Assembly: GCF_036965045.1 (NCBI RefSeq)
Contig: NZ_JBALOV010000032.1
Location: 72,804 to 136,803 of the forward strand
Length of the DNA stretch: 64,000 nt
DNA from: Ferdinandcohnia sp036965045
Lineage (GTDB): Bacteria; Bacillota; Bacilli; Bacillales; Bacillaceae_L
Direction: 5' to 3'
Program-made: the position numbers and the translations under genes
Notes under the pieces: model-generated
Seen by the model: the letters and a program-made list of their open reading frames with translations, nothing else
What the model was told of the DNA's origin: nothing
Databases searched by the model: none
Shown here: one piece after another, positions 9,095-18,402 of the stretch
How the letters are laid out: each line of letters begins with the position of its first letter
Position numbering within the stretch: the first letter of the stretch is position 1

Positions 9095-10049
9095 TTTTCC
9101 TTAGTAAAAATAGTTTGCCAGACACGATGTAGAGGATTAATCCGATTACCGTAATGAATGCAACAGCATATTTTGCTTCGAGTGAAATCGTCGCAGGTGT
9201 AATAAAACCTTCGATGATGCCGGCAATGACAAATAACGGAAGCGTCCCTAACAGAAGCTGTACAGAACGTCTTGCTTGAACCTTTAACTGATAACCTCTT
9301 GTGTAATGACCAGGAACGAGCAACTTGTATCCCATTAACAAGCCAGCTCCTCCTGCTATAAATATCGCAGTAAGTTCTATCATTCCATGAGGCACAATGT
9401 ATGCCCAAAAATCGTAAGTTTTCCCATAATGCCAAAACAAACCTGCAAGGGCACCTATGATCATACCGTTGTAGATTAGTATATAGACCGTTACAAGTCC
9501 AAAAGTTACTCCACTTGCAAAAGCGAGAATCGCAACTTGAATATTGTTTGTCATAATGCTCGCGGACATCAAGGATGAATCAACTTCACCATCTTGACTA
9601 CCTAAATAGTCTGGGTCGACACCTTGTGCAATTTCAGCTGGTAAAATTGAAAACATATGAAGGGGATCCTGTAGAACTGAAACAAAGCTACCGACCCCTC
9701 CAAGGGTAAACAAAATCATTGCCACAACGACAAATTTCCATTGTTCAAGTAATAGGCCAACAAATTTCGTACTAAAGAAATAACGGATTTGTTGAAAACT
9801 CGAAACTTGGTCTTTGTAAAGAAGATTATGTGCTTTTGAGACAAGACCATTTAAATATGGGGTAATCTCCTCATTTGGAAAATAAGTTTGACTATAGGAA
9901 AGATGTTGAGTGCATTTTTGGTAATGTCTATAAAACTCGTTAATTTCGTTGCTGCTTCGGGACTTTCTTCCTTTATGTAAATTGGAAATGATCTGCTCAA
10001 GCCGCTTCCATTCATCTCGGTGCTGTTTGACAAATTGCTTCATGTTCAT
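9072..10049 (-). CDS. Stage II sporulation protein M family membrane protein
   Basis: 325 residues with a soluble basic N-terminus (KQFVKQHRDEWKRLEQII) followed by five or so transmembrane helices, matching the SpoIIM-family proteins found with RDD proteins and MoxR/DUF58 clusters rather than the shorter true SpoIIM. The ATG at 10049 is chosen since AGAGGTGA is 7 bases upstream; the ATG at 10055 is too close. It converges on and overlaps the DUF58 stop by 23 bases, and is divergent from the RDD gene. Confidence 0.85.
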   Translation of the reverse strand: MNMKQFVKQHRDEWKRLEQIISNLHKGRKSRSSNEINEFYRHYQKCTQHLSYSQTYFPNEEITPYLNGLVSKAHNLLYKDQVSSFQQIRYFFSTKFVGLLLEQWKFVVVAMILFTLGGVGSFVSVLQDPLHMFSILPAEIAQGVDPDYLGSQDGEVDSSLMSASIMTNNIQVAILAFASGVTFGLVTVYILIYNGMIIGALAGLFWHYGKTYDFWAYIVPHGMIELTAIFIAGGAGLLMGYKLLVPGHYTRGYQLKVQARRSVQLLLGTLPLFVIAGIIEGFITPATISLEAKYAVAFITVIGLILYIVSGKLFLLRKTTANSGS

Positions 10050-10149
10050 GTGCATTCACCTCTTGAAATAACAATAACCTTATTATAGTAATTTTAGAGA
10101 AAAATAGAAACTGCTTATGGAAAAAACAACGAGAAAAGGGGGATCATTA

Positions 10150-10956
10150 TTGAACCAAGAACAAACCAACATTAAAACACCAGAGTTTGTTTCCATCCAA
10201 TTTCAAATAGCAGGGGTAGGAAGTCGGGCCGCTGCTTTCTTACTTGATACACTCATATTATCAATTTCCAGCATTCTAATTTTATTGACCTTATTGCTTA
10301 TTTTGCACGGAGTCTCTGATTTTTGGCTACTGGGGGAAACATTCTTTTCTACTCCGGTGGCAATAGCGATTATTTTATTGTTTATACTAAACTGGGGTTA
10401 CTTTTTTCTACTTGAATTTTTCGCTGGGGGCAGAACAATTGGTAAAAAAGTTGTAGGCATCCGTGTCATTCAAGAAAATGGGCATAGTATTACATTGTTA
10501 TCCAGCTTTATCCGCAATTTTCTGCGGATTATTGATTCCTTACCAGCATCCTATTTTTTAGGAATTATCATGATCTTCTTTCATTCTAAACATAAGCGAA
10601 TTGGTGACTTAGTGGCAGGTACAATTGTTATACATGAAAGGCGAGCAAAAAAGACTAAAAAAGAAAGCCAACTAGATAAGGAAATTCGCAGACGCGGTCT
10701 AAGTAAGGATTTATTGACAATCGATCAATGGGCATTAAAGTCATTTGGAAACAGGGAGTGGAAGCTCTTACAAGCCTATTGCAATCGTTTTTTACAATTA
10801 AAAGATGACGTTAAAGATAGTCGTACGAAACAAATTGCAGATATATTATTACCAAAAGCAGGAACCGATGTAGCTGGTAAAACATATGAACAATTAGAAA
10901 ATGAGCTATTAGTCCTATACTTGATTTTACGTGATGAATGGGAATTCGAGTTATAA
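10150..10956 (+). CDS. RDD family membrane protein
   Basis: 268 residues. The RDD domain shows the R-AAAFLLD motif in the first helix, then two further helices and the GGRTIGKKVVGIRVI segment. A ~100-residue soluble, charged C-terminal domain follows. The TTG start at 10150 has AAAGGGGGA 7 bases upstream; the earlier ATG at 10117 has none. Divergent from the SpoIIM-family gene with a short intergenic region, a pairing common beside MoxR clusters. Function unknown; some RDD proteins are linked to ion transport. Confidence 0.83.
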   Translation: MNQEQTNIKTPEFVSIQFQIAGVGSRAAAFLLDTLILSISSILILLTLLLILHGVSDFWLLGETFFSTPVAIAIILLFILNWGYFFLLEFFAGGRTIGKKVVGIRVIQENGHSITLLSSFIRNFLRIIDSLPASYFLGIIMIFFHSKHKRIGDLVAGTIVIHERRAKKTKKESQLDKEIRRRGLSKDLLTIDQWALKSFGNREWKLLQAYCNRFLQLKDDVKDSRTKQIADILLPKAGTDVAGKTYEQLENELLVLYLILRDEWEFEL

Positions 10957-11098
10957 TCTCCTACTTTAGACTGACATCCTAAGTAATACAATGTATAATT
11001 AATCTTGAATAATGCTTGTTTGAGAAAAGCAACTCAATACATATAGGTGATATTACCTGCAAAAACTAGGATAAGGTTGAAACAGGAGATTAGACAAC

Positions 11099-11773
11099 AT
11101 GGAATGGAAGAGATTTTGTATAGGTTGCATCCTAACAAGCCTATTGTTTGGATGTGCAGCCCAAGCCAAAGAAGTAAAAAATGAGAATACGGAGGTAGAA
11201 GTGGCTCCAGAAGAAATTATTGCAACTACCAATAAATCATTACCTCTTGACAATTCCGAAAAACGCTCAAAAGAAATTACACATCTTATGATTCACTTTA
11301 TTAGTAATGCCGCACTCAAACCTGAAGAACCATATAATGTAGATGATGTCTATTCAATTTTTGAGGAATACGGCCTATCTGTTCATTATATGATTGATCG
11401 CGCGGGAGAAATTTATAGTCTTGTTCCAGAGGATAGGGTGGCCTATCATGCTGGAAAAGGAAGTCTACCTGATTTTCCTGATTATGAAAATAAAATGAAT
11501 CATTATTCGATTGGTATTGAGCTGCTTGCCATCGGTACCAAGGAAGAGATGTCTTCGATTATAGATGAAGGCATTTATAATCGAATTGACCCTACACTTG
11601 CTGGCTACACGGATGCTCAATATCAATCATTAAAGCTGTTAGTTGATAATATTTTGAAAAGGAATCCATCCATTTTACGAGACAGACGCCATGTAATTGG
11701 ACATGATGAATATGCACCAGGCAGAAAAACAGACCCCGGCAGATTATTTGATTGGTCAAAAATTGGATTTTAG
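11099..11773 (+). CDS. N-acetylmuramoyl-L-alanine amidase lipoprotein
   Basis: 224-residue predicted lipoprotein. A signal peptide ends in the lipobox LLFGC (Cys about residue 19), so it should be anchored outside the cell membrane. The rest is an Amidase_2 (PGRP-like) zinc domain: LMIHFISN carries the first His, VAYHAG a middle His, and GHDEYAPGRKTDPG the terminal His and Lys/Asp signature. It should cut the amide between muramic acid and peptide in the cell wall. Monocistronic, with ribosome site AGGAG and a strong terminator. Confidence 0.9.
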   Translation: MEWKRFCIGCILTSLLFGCAAQAKEVKNENTEVEVAPEEIIATTNKSLPLDNSEKRSKEITHLMIHFISNAALKPEEPYNVDDVYSIFEEYGLSVHYMIDRAGEIYSLVPEDRVAYHAGKGSLPDFPDYENKMNHYSIGIELLAIGTKEEMSSIIDEGIYNRIDPTLAGYTDAQYQSLKLLVDNILKRNPSILRDRRHVIGHDEYAPGRKTDPGRLFDWSKIGF

Positions 11774-11824
11774 CACGTTATCTTCGTAGTAAAACCCTAC
11801 TGTATAATACAAAGTTACTGCAGT

Positions 11825-11855
11825 AAACCTTTACCATCTGTTGGTAAAGGTTTTT
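11825..11855 (+). terminator. Intrinsic terminator
   Basis: Perfect 11-bp stem (AAACCTTTACC / GGTAAAGGTTT), 7-base loop, ending in TTTTT; closes the amidase gene. Confidence 0.88.
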
Positions 11856-11869
11856 ATATTTGAAATAGT

Positions 11870-11898
11870 TTGAAAACACAAAGAGTATTCCGTATAAT
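11870..11898 (+). promoter_or_regulatory. Sigma-A promoter of acyl-CoA synthetase gene
   Basis: TTGAAA, a 17-base spacer and a perfect TATAAT, about 50 bases before the start codon. Confidence 0.75.
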
Positions 11899-11947
11899 GT
11901 AAGTGTTTACACGTTTCGTTTTATACTGACTAAAGGGGGAAATGAGA

Positions 11948-13537
11948 TTGTATGTACCTTTGCTTTTATCTCAATTTTTAGATCGAGCAGTCAAACTATA
12001 TGGAGGAAAAACCGCATTAATTGATGATGACAAAAGCTTTACTTATGCAGAAATAAACGAAAGAGTGAATCAACTTTCACGTGGATTAAGCCATCTTGGT
12101 GTGAAAAAAGGGGATCGTGTTGCATATTTAGCTCCAAATTCCTCTGAAATGTTTGAAGGATTTTATGGAGTATTTCAAATCGGTGCCATTATTGTTCCTT
12201 TGAACACAAGGTTAATCCCATCAGATTATGAATACATATTAAACCACAGTGAAACAAAGGTTTTGTTTGTTGACTATGAACTTGTTGGACATATTGAACC
12301 AATTCGTGAAAAACTAAGAACGGTTGAGAAAATTATTGTTCATGGTCAAAAGGACGACACAGAATGGACCATTTCCTATGAGGAATGGCTCGCGCGTTTT
12401 GAAAAAACATCAATCGAACGACCTGAGATGGATGAAAAAGACATTGCCACGCTTTTATATACAAGTGGTACAACAGGAAAACCAAAGGGTGTCATGCTCT
12501 CACATCGAAGTAATTACCTCCATGCTTTAACGACCATGCATCATCTTCGCGTATCAGACCGTGATACACTACTTCATATTTTACCTATGTTTCATGTCAA
12601 TGGCTGGGGCTCACCATTTTATTACACAGCAAATGGAGCCACACAGGTATGCTTACGAAAGGTAAAGCCTGATGAGATTTTCAGAAAAATTAACTTGTAT
12701 AAAGTGACCGTTATGCATATGGCCCCAACAGTATTAAATACATTATTGCAATATGCGGAATCAAACGGTTTTACAAAGCAAGAACAAGATATTCGTATTG
12801 TTATCGCTGGTTCTGCCCCTCCACCAGCATTTGTAAAACGTGTTGAAGAGGAGCTTAAGTGGGAATTTATTCAGGTATACGGTATGACAGAGGCAGCTCC
12901 ACTTATTACGACTTCCATTATACGGGATACACAGGATCATGCTTCGAAAGAAGAAAAGTATCGTTTAAAAGCAAAGGCAGGCTATGAATTTATTGGTGCA
13001 GAGGTACGTGTTGTCAATCAATACGGTGAAGATGTGACCCCAGACGGAAAGGAAATTGGGGAAGTCGTTGTACGCAGCAACACGGTGATGGAAGGATACT
13101 TGAATAATAAAGAGGGCACGGACGAAGTGATTCAAAATGGCTACTATCATACAGGTGATATGGCCATTGTAGATGCAAATGGGAATATTGAAATTGCTGA
13201 CCGTAAAAAGGATATTATTATTAGCGGTGGGGAAAACATCTCTTCAATCGAGGTTGAAAGTGCATTATACGAGCATCCTGCTGTTTTAGAGGTTGCAGTA
13301 ATTTCCATTCCCCACGAAAAATGGGGTGAGACACCACAAGCAATCGTAGTAAAGCGCGAGGGACATGAGGTTTCTGAGGATGAAATAGTTGCATTCGCAC
13401 GGAGCAGGCTTGCACATTTTAAAGCTCCGACAAAAGTTATCTTTAAAAATGAACTACCGAAAACTGCTTCTGGTAAAATTCAAAAGGTTCTACTGCGGAA
13501 GGAATTTTGGCAGGAAAGAGAAAAATTTATTAATTAA
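11948..13537 (+). CDS. Acyl-CoA synthetase (AMP-forming), FadD-like
   Basis: 529-residue ANL-superfamily ligase. The P-loop-like signature is LLYTSGTTGKPKGVM, the A5-type motif QVYGMTEAAP, and the A8 hinge ADRKKDIIISGGENI; the catalytic Lys is in PKTASGKIQK. It activates a carboxylic acid, most likely a fatty acid, to its CoA thioester. The TTG at 11948 is preferred to the ATG at 11942 because AGGGGG ends 8 bases before it. Single gene with its own promoter and a bidirectional terminator shared with the permease downstream. Confidence 0.9.
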   Translation: MYVPLLLSQFLDRAVKLYGGKTALIDDDKSFTYAEINERVNQLSRGLSHLGVKKGDRVAYLAPNSSEMFEGFYGVFQIGAIIVPLNTRLIPSDYEYILNHSETKVLFVDYELVGHIEPIREKLRTVEKIIVHGQKDDTEWTISYEEWLARFEKTSIERPEMDEKDIATLLYTSGTTGKPKGVMLSHRSNYLHALTTMHHLRVSDRDTLLHILPMFHVNGWGSPFYYTANGATQVCLRKVKPDEIFRKINLYKVTVMHMAPTVLNTLLQYAESNGFTKQEQDIRIVIAGSAPPPAFVKRVEEELKWEFIQVYGMTEAAPLITTSIIRDTQDHASKEEKYRLKAKAGYEFIGAEVRVVNQYGEDVTPDGKEIGEVVVRSNTVMEGYLNNKEGTDEVIQNGYYHTGDMAIVDANGNIEIADRKKDIIISGGENISSIEVESALYEHPAVLEVAVISIPHEKWGETPQAIVVKREGHEVSEDEIVAFARSRLAHFKAPTKVIFKNELPKTASGKIQKVLLRKEFWQEREKFIN

Positions 13538-13544
13538 GAAGGAT

Positions 13545-13576
13545 AGACCCCGTTTTTCAACTAAAAAATGGGGTCT
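13545..13576 (+). terminator. Bidirectional terminator
   Basis: 13-bp stem (AGACCCCGTTTTT / AAAAATGGGGTCT, one G-T pair). It lies between the convergent acyl-CoA synthetase and DMT permease genes and can serve both. Confidence 0.8.
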
Positions 13577-13580
13577 TCAT

Positions 13581-14462
13581 TTATGCTCCAAGTTTTTGTT
13601 CGATTTTTTTGCCTTTTGCAAATGTCCAATTTACTAGGAAAATCCCTAAAAAAATGAGAAGGGCACCTCCATAAACAAACCATTCAACCACCTCATTTAA
13701 GAGAACCCAGCCTGAAAGAACTCCGAAGAATGGGGCAAGAAATAAAAAGGCAGAGGTATTTCCAGGGTCACCTGTATTAATTAAGTAAAACCAGATTGCA
13801 AATTGAACGATAGAAGCCATGATTGCCAGCCATAATATGATAAATATGGAAGTAGGATTAATTGTAATAGCAGGGGTCTCAAAGGTAAAACTCATTATAA
13901 GAAGTAGAATCCCACCAAAAAGCATTTGATAAGCAGTTAACACCCAAATGTTAAAGCGTGGTCCCCATTTTTTGATTAGCAATGTTCCAATCGACCATGA
14001 TACAGATGATCCAAGTCCTAAGATGATCCCGACTTCTAAATGAAGATGAAAGCCTAGAGTGATAAAGACTCCTGTGAATCCAACAATGACTCCAATCCAA
14101 TGAAAGAAATGATAGCGCAATCCAAGAAAGACTGTACTTAAAATGACCACGAGTAAAGGGTTGCTAAATGTGAGGATAGACGATTCACCGGCTGTTATCG
14201 TTCGTAGACTTAAGAAGATACAGCCCATCACACCTGCTGTTTGAAAAAGTCCGATTGCAAAAATTCGTACCCAATCAGTCATTTGTTTTGGGAGTGGTTT
14301 GTTCCAAATAAATAAAGCCATAAGAATACCTGCAAGCGTAAAGCGAATTCCCACAAGAAGAAGTGGCGATACATAACTTAGCCCGATCTTTCCAACCGCA
14401 AAAGAAGATCCCATTAAAGCGGTTGTAGTCACAACAAGTACACAAAATAGGTAAGGATTCAT
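13581..14462 (-). CDS. DMT-superfamily permease (EamA type)
   Basis: 293-residue membrane protein with ten hydrophobic helices arranged as two EamA repeats; the family signature appears as the N-terminal MGSSFAVGKIGL and the FLFLAPFFGVLSGWVLLNE segment. These transporters export amino acids or other metabolites; the substrate is not predictable. The ATG at 14462 follows GTGGGAG; the longer frame adds 17 residues without a ribosome site. It converges with the acyl-CoA synthetase. Confidence 0.87.
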   Translation of the reverse strand: MNPYLFCVLVVTTTALMGSSFAVGKIGLSYVSPLLLVGIRFTLAGILMALFIWNKPLPKQMTDWVRIFAIGLFQTAGVMGCIFLSLRTITAGESSILTFSNPLLVVILSTVFLGLRYHFFHWIGVIVGFTGVFITLGFHLHLEVGIILGLGSSVSWSIGTLLIKKWGPRFNIWVLTAYQMLFGGILLLIMSFTFETPAITINPTSIFIILWLAIMASIVQFAIWFYLINTGDPGNTSAFLFLAPFFGVLSGWVLLNEVVEWFVYGGALLIFLGIFLVNWTFAKGKKIEQKLGA

Positions 14463-14887
14463 ATAATTACTCCCACTTTTTTCCTCATCATAACATAAAT
14501 CATGGCTATACAAATAGGATATTTCGTCCTAATAACATGGGAAAAAGGCAAGCTGCGATGTGCTTACCTTTTTCAACTATCAATGAGGTTGTGACAATAC
14601 AAATTGAATATCCTTCTACGCAAAAGCTGGGATTCGTAACAAATAGCGAATTCTAGAAATTAATCTTCTCATGGAAATCGTAAGTTTTACGAAATTCAAA
14701 TATAACTCTGGGAATAGGCGAAATAGAATATTCAATGTATATCCCTCCACATTGATTTTTAGTGAGAAACAACTCCCCACAGCTTTATTCTTTACAATCA
14801 TTGAAAATATCATGTGTACAACGTATGTTTTAAACGGTACACTGGAAAGATATAATTGTACATAACTCATTTGGGGAGGAAAAGAGT
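14463..14887 (+). other. Intergenic region, 425 bases, orphan hairpin
   Basis: No convincing gene on either strand. It contains an isolated hairpin at 14541-14573 (GAAAAAGG / CCTTTTTC with AAG / CTT, one mismatch) that could be a terminator left from a lost gene or a small RNA end. A candidate promoter (TTGAAA, 17 bases, TATGTT at 14824) lies upstream of the DUF1292 gene. The reading frames crossing it have no ribosome site. Confidence 0.45.
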
Positions 14888-15166
14888 ATGGAAAAAGTAA
14901 AAGTGGGAGAAGTTTTCTCAATCAGTGATGAAACAGGTGAAGATCAAGATGTTGAGGTACTTGGTGTCGTTACAATAGAAGGAACAGAATATGCGGCTGT
15001 TGGTTTTCTTGAGGATTTAGAAGAGGAAACGGATGATGATATCGATATTTTCTTTTTAAAGATTGATGAAGACGGAGATTTTTCAGCAATTGAAAGTGAT
15101 GAAGAATTTGAAAAAGTATCAGCTGCCTTTGACGAAATTTTTGATGAAGAAATAGACGAAGATTAA
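14888..15166 (+). CDS. Acidic DUF1292 protein
   Basis: 92-residue very acidic cytosolic protein (runs of Asp/Glu such as EEETDDDIDIF) with the two-part beta pattern of DUF1292, the YrzB-like family of Firmicutes. Function unknown. Ribosome site GGGGAGG precedes the ATG. Single gene with promoter-like sequence upstream and a strong terminator. Confidence 0.82.
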   Translation: MEKVKVGEVFSISDETGEDQDVEVLGVVTIEGTEYAAVGFLEDLEEETDDDIDIFFLKIDEDGDFSAIESDEEFEKVSAAFDEIFDEEIDED

Positions 15167-15176
15167 AAATATTTTA

Positions 15177-15206
15177 GAACCCCACCTTATATACGTGGGG
15201 TTCTTT
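15177..15206 (+). terminator. Intrinsic terminator
   Basis: Perfect 9-bp stem (GAACCCCAC / GTGGGGTTC), 9-base loop, then TTT. It follows the DUF1292 gene. Confidence 0.8.
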
Positions 15207-15331
15207 ACTTTATACCACTTATATTTATAAAATATTGCAAAACATATTACAAAAAAGTGCAATTCTATTCAAAATCTCACAAAATTCATATAAAATGAAC
15301 TATAGCCTTACATTTTACACAAATGGATAAC

Positions 15332-15347
15332 AAACTTAACAAAGTTT
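15332..15347 (+). promoter_or_regulatory. Possible operator upstream of NAD salvage operon
   Basis: Perfect spaced palindrome AAACTT-N4-AAGTTT about 55 bases before pncA. It could bind a regulator of NAD salvage, but I cannot match it to a known NiaR site. Confidence 0.3.
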
Positions 15348-15400
15348 ATCTTTTTGATATGAAGCCAACGGAATGTTTATATTAAAGAGGAGGAAATACT

Positions 15401-15949
15401 TTGAAAAAAGCATTATTAAATGTAGATTATACAAATGATTTTGTTGCAAGTGACGGAGCTCTCACTTGTGGGAAACCAGGACAAGAAATTGAGGCAGATA
15501 TTGTTCGCATAACAGAGGATTTTATCTCAAATAGGGATTTTGTTGTATTTGCAATTGATCTTCATAAAGAAGGCGATGAACTACACCCTGAAACGAAACT
15601 ATTCCCACCACATAATATTGAAGATACATCAGGAAGATTGCTCTATGGGGATTTACAAAGAGTGTTTAATGAGCAACAAACAAATCCGAACGTGTATTGG
15701 ATGGATAAAACAAGATATTCAGCGTTTGCAGGCACGGATCTCGAAATTAAATTACGTGAACGCGGCATCACTGAAGTCCATATAGTCGGTGTTTGTACAG
15801 ATATTTGTGTCCTCCATACGGCTGTCGATGCCTATAACCGTGGATTTAAAATTGTCATCCATAGTTCAGCAGTCGCAAGCTTTAATCAAGCTGGTCACGA
15901 GTGGGCACTCGGACATTTTAAAGATTCAATTGGAGCAGAAGTTCGTTAG
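15401..15949 (+). CDS. pncA: Nicotinamidase / isochorismatase family
   Basis: 182-residue cysteine hydrolase that deamidates nicotinamide to nicotinate. The catalytic triad is visible: Asp in NVDYTNDF near residue 9, Lys in MDKTRYSAF, and the nucleophilic Cys in GVCTDICVLHT. The TTG start follows GAGGAGG. It is the first gene of a three-gene NAD salvage operon in pathway order (pncA, pncB, nadE), which fixes the function beyond the general isochorismatase family. Confidence 0.93.
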   Translation: MKKALLNVDYTNDFVASDGALTCGKPGQEIEADIVRITEDFISNRDFVVFAIDLHKEGDELHPETKLFPPHNIEDTSGRLLYGDLQRVFNEQQTNPNVYWMDKTRYSAFAGTDLEIKLRERGITEVHIVGVCTDICVLHTAVDAYNRGFKIVIHSSAVASFNQAGHEWALGHFKDSIGAEVR

Positions 15950-15973
15950 GTTATATACTTGGAGGTTATTTTG

Positions 15974-17443
15974 ATGAACAAACATTTTAACGATGACAGC
16001 ATTGCATTACATACAGATTTATATCAAATTAATATGGCCGAAATTTATTGGAGGGAAAACTTACATAACCGAAGAGCTGTTTTCGAGGTAAACTTTCGCA
16101 AGCTTCCTTTTGGCAATGGGTATGCCGTTTTTGCAGGCCTTGAGAGAATTATTCATTTTCTGGAAAACTTCTCATTTAGTGAAACGGATATCGAATATTT
16201 AAGAGAAGAAGGATATAAGGGCGACTTTCTAGACTATCTTAAGGATCTGCGATTTACGGGAACCTTGAGATCAATGAAGGAAGGAGAAGTAGTTTTTGCA
16301 AATGAACCGCTTCTTCGTATTGAAGGTCCTATTTGTGAAGTTGTATTATTGGAAACTCCTATTTTAAATATTATTAATTATCAAACCTTGATTGCGACTA
16401 AGGCTTCTCGCATTAAGCAGGTCGTTGGTGATCAAACCGCAATGGAATTCGGTACAAGACGCGCACAGGAAATGGACGCTGCGATATGGGGAACGCGAGC
16501 TGCTTATATTGCTGGATTCGACTCCACTTCAAATGTTCGTGCTGGTAAATTATTTGATATTCCAATTTCCGGCACACACGCTCATTCGTTAGTACAAGCT
16601 TATCGAGATGAGTATCAGGCGTTTAAACATTATGCAAGTACACATAAAGATTGCGTTTTTCTCGTGGATACATATGATACATTAAAATCCGGTGTTCCCA
16701 ATGCAATTAAAGTTGCTAAGGAAGAAGGAGACAATATTAATTTTATAGGAATCCGCTTGGATAGTGGCGACTTGTCTTATCTATCTAAAGAAGCTCGAAA
16801 AATGCTTGATGAAGCAGGATTTAAAGATGCCAAAATTGTTGCTTCGAATGATCTTGATGAACATACGATTATTAACTTAAAATCCCAAGGGGCAAAAATT
16901 GATTCATGGGGTATCGGAACTAAACTAATTACTGCCTATGACCAACCGGCTCTAGGAGCTGTCTACAAACTTGTGTCAATTGAAGATAGGAATGGGGATA
17001 TGGTAGACACTATAAAAATAAGCGGTAATCCGGAAAAGGTTTCGACACCTGGTTTAAAGCGAGTGTATAGAATAATCAACAAGAATAGTCAAAAGTCAGA
17101 AGGGGACTATATTACCCTTGAACACGAAGATCCACAAAACGAAAAACGGCTTAAAATGTTCCATCCAGTTCATACATTCATAAGTAAATTCGTTACGAAT
17201 TTCGAAGCAAGAGAATTGCAATATACCATTTTTGAGAATGGGCAGCTCGTATATGAAATTCCAACACTTCAGGAAATCCGGTCGTATTTAAATGCAAACC
17301 TTGAACTCCTTTGGGACGAGTATAAGCGAACTACAATGCCAGAGGAATACCCGGTCGACCTAAGCCAGGAATGTTGGAATAATAAAATGCAACGGATTGA
17401 AGAAGTAAAGGTCAGTATTGAAGAAATGATTGAAAAGAAATAA
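15974..17443 (+). CDS. pncB: Nicotinate phosphoribosyltransferase
   Basis: 489-residue enzyme that joins nicotinate to PRPP with ATP to give nicotinate mononucleotide. N-terminal signature LHTDLYQINMAEIYW, the EFGTRRAQE segment, and the phosphoribosyl-binding region around GIRLDSGDL are typical. The ATG at 15974 has GGAGGT 7 bases upstream; the TTG at 15959 overlaps that site. It is 24 bases after pncA and 46 before nadE. Confidence 0.95.
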   Translation: MNKHFNDDSIALHTDLYQINMAEIYWRENLHNRRAVFEVNFRKLPFGNGYAVFAGLERIIHFLENFSFSETDIEYLREEGYKGDFLDYLKDLRFTGTLRSMKEGEVVFANEPLLRIEGPICEVVLLETPILNIINYQTLIATKASRIKQVVGDQTAMEFGTRRAQEMDAAIWGTRAAYIAGFDSTSNVRAGKLFDIPISGTHAHSLVQAYRDEYQAFKHYASTHKDCVFLVDTYDTLKSGVPNAIKVAKEEGDNINFIGIRLDSGDLSYLSKEARKMLDEAGFKDAKIVASNDLDEHTIINLKSQGAKIDSWGIGTKLITAYDQPALGAVYKLVSIEDRNGDMVDTIKISGNPEKVSTPGLKRVYRIINKNSQKSEGDYITLEHEDPQNEKRLKMFHPVHTFISKFVTNFEARELQYTIFENGQLVYEIPTLQEIRSYLNANLELLWDEYKRTTMPEEYPVDLSQECWNNKMQRIEEVKVSIEEMIEKK

Positions 17444-17489
17444 TAAAAGTTTGTTGCGAAAACAACCATCTTTATTGGAGGGAACTTTT

Positions 17490-18308
17490 ATGATTATGCA
17501 ACAACAGATTATGAAAGAATTACATGTAAAACCTTCTATTGATCCAAAAGAAGAAATTAATCTTAGGGTGAATTTTTTAAAGGAATATGTACTAAAAAGT
17601 AAAACAAATGGATTTGTATTAGGAATTAGCGGTGGTCAAGATTCCACATTAGCCGGAAAGCTTTGTCAAATGGCCGCCCAGGAACTTCGAAACGAAGGGC
17701 ATTATGCAACATTTGTAGCTGTCCGTTTACCATATCGTTTTCAAAAAGATGAAGATGATGCTCAAGCAGCATTGTCATTTATTAAGCCTGACCGTGCGAT
17801 CATCCTTGATATTGGCGCAACAGTTGATGCATTTGTAGCAGACTATAAGAAATCGACTTCAGAAGAGATCAGTGATTTTAATAAAGGAAATGTAAAAGCA
17901 AGAGAAAGAATGATCGCTCAATACGCAATTGGCGGTATGCATAATTTATTAGTGGTAGGAACAGATCATGCTGCTGAAGCAGTCACCGGTTTCTTCACGA
18001 AATATGGGGACGGGGGAGCCGACATACTGCCGTTAACAGGGTTAACCAAACGACAGGGCCGTGCCCTTTTAAAGGAATTAGGTGCAGAGGAACGTCTTTA
18101 TTTAAAGGTTCCCACAGCAGATTTATTAGATGTAAAACCATTGCAGGCTGATGAAACTGAACTTGGTATCAGCTATGAACTTCTTGATGATTATTTGGAA
18201 GGAAAAGAAGTACCAGAACAAGAAGCCGAAAAAATAGAAAAACGATATCAAATTTCCAAACATAAGAGACATATGCCTGCGAGCATGTTCGATGAATGGT
18301 GGAAATAG
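17490..18308 (+). CDS. nadE: NH3-dependent NAD synthetase
   Basis: 272 residues, the same length as B. subtilis NadE. It amidates deamido-NAD to NAD using ATP and ammonia. The PP-loop ATP motif GISGGQDST lies near residue 45, and GTDHAAEAVTGFFTKYGDGGAD binds the substrates. The ATG at 17490 follows GGAGGG with 7-base spacing; the longer frame starts inside pncB. Last gene of the NAD salvage operon. Confidence 0.96.
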   Translation: MIMQQQIMKELHVKPSIDPKEEINLRVNFLKEYVLKSKTNGFVLGISGGQDSTLAGKLCQMAAQELRNEGHYATFVAVRLPYRFQKDEDDAQAALSFIKPDRAIILDIGATVDAFVADYKKSTSEEISDFNKGNVKARERMIAQYAIGGMHNLLVVGTDHAAEAVTGFFTKYGDGGADILPLTGLTKRQGRALLKELGAEERLYLKVPTADLLDVKPLQADETELGISYELLDDYLEGKEVPEQEAEKIEKRYQISKHKRHMPASMFDEWWK

Positions 18309-18314
18309 TATTAA

Positions 18315-18345
18315 GTCTGTTTCTAAAGATTAGAAACAGGCCTTT
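18315..18345 (+). terminator. Intrinsic terminator of pncA-pncB-nadE
   Basis: Stem GTCTGTTTCT / AGAAACAGGC with one G-T pair, followed by CTTTATT. Confidence 0.75.
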
Positions 18346-18373
18346 ATTATATTTGTATATACATTTAAAGAAT

Positions 18374-18398
18374 CAGAACGCATCTTTTGTGCGTTCTG
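18374..18398 (-). terminator. Hairpin terminator
   Basis: Perfect 9-bp stem (CAGAACGCA / TGCGTTCTG), 7-base loop; on the minus strand it is followed by ATTCTTT, just after the small gene at 18403. Confidence 0.65.
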
Positions 18399-18402
18399 TT
18401 TC

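Noticed and set aside
14616..14921. 101-aa minus frame
   Set aside because: Overlaps the start of the DUF1292 gene, no ribosome site, composition not coding-like.
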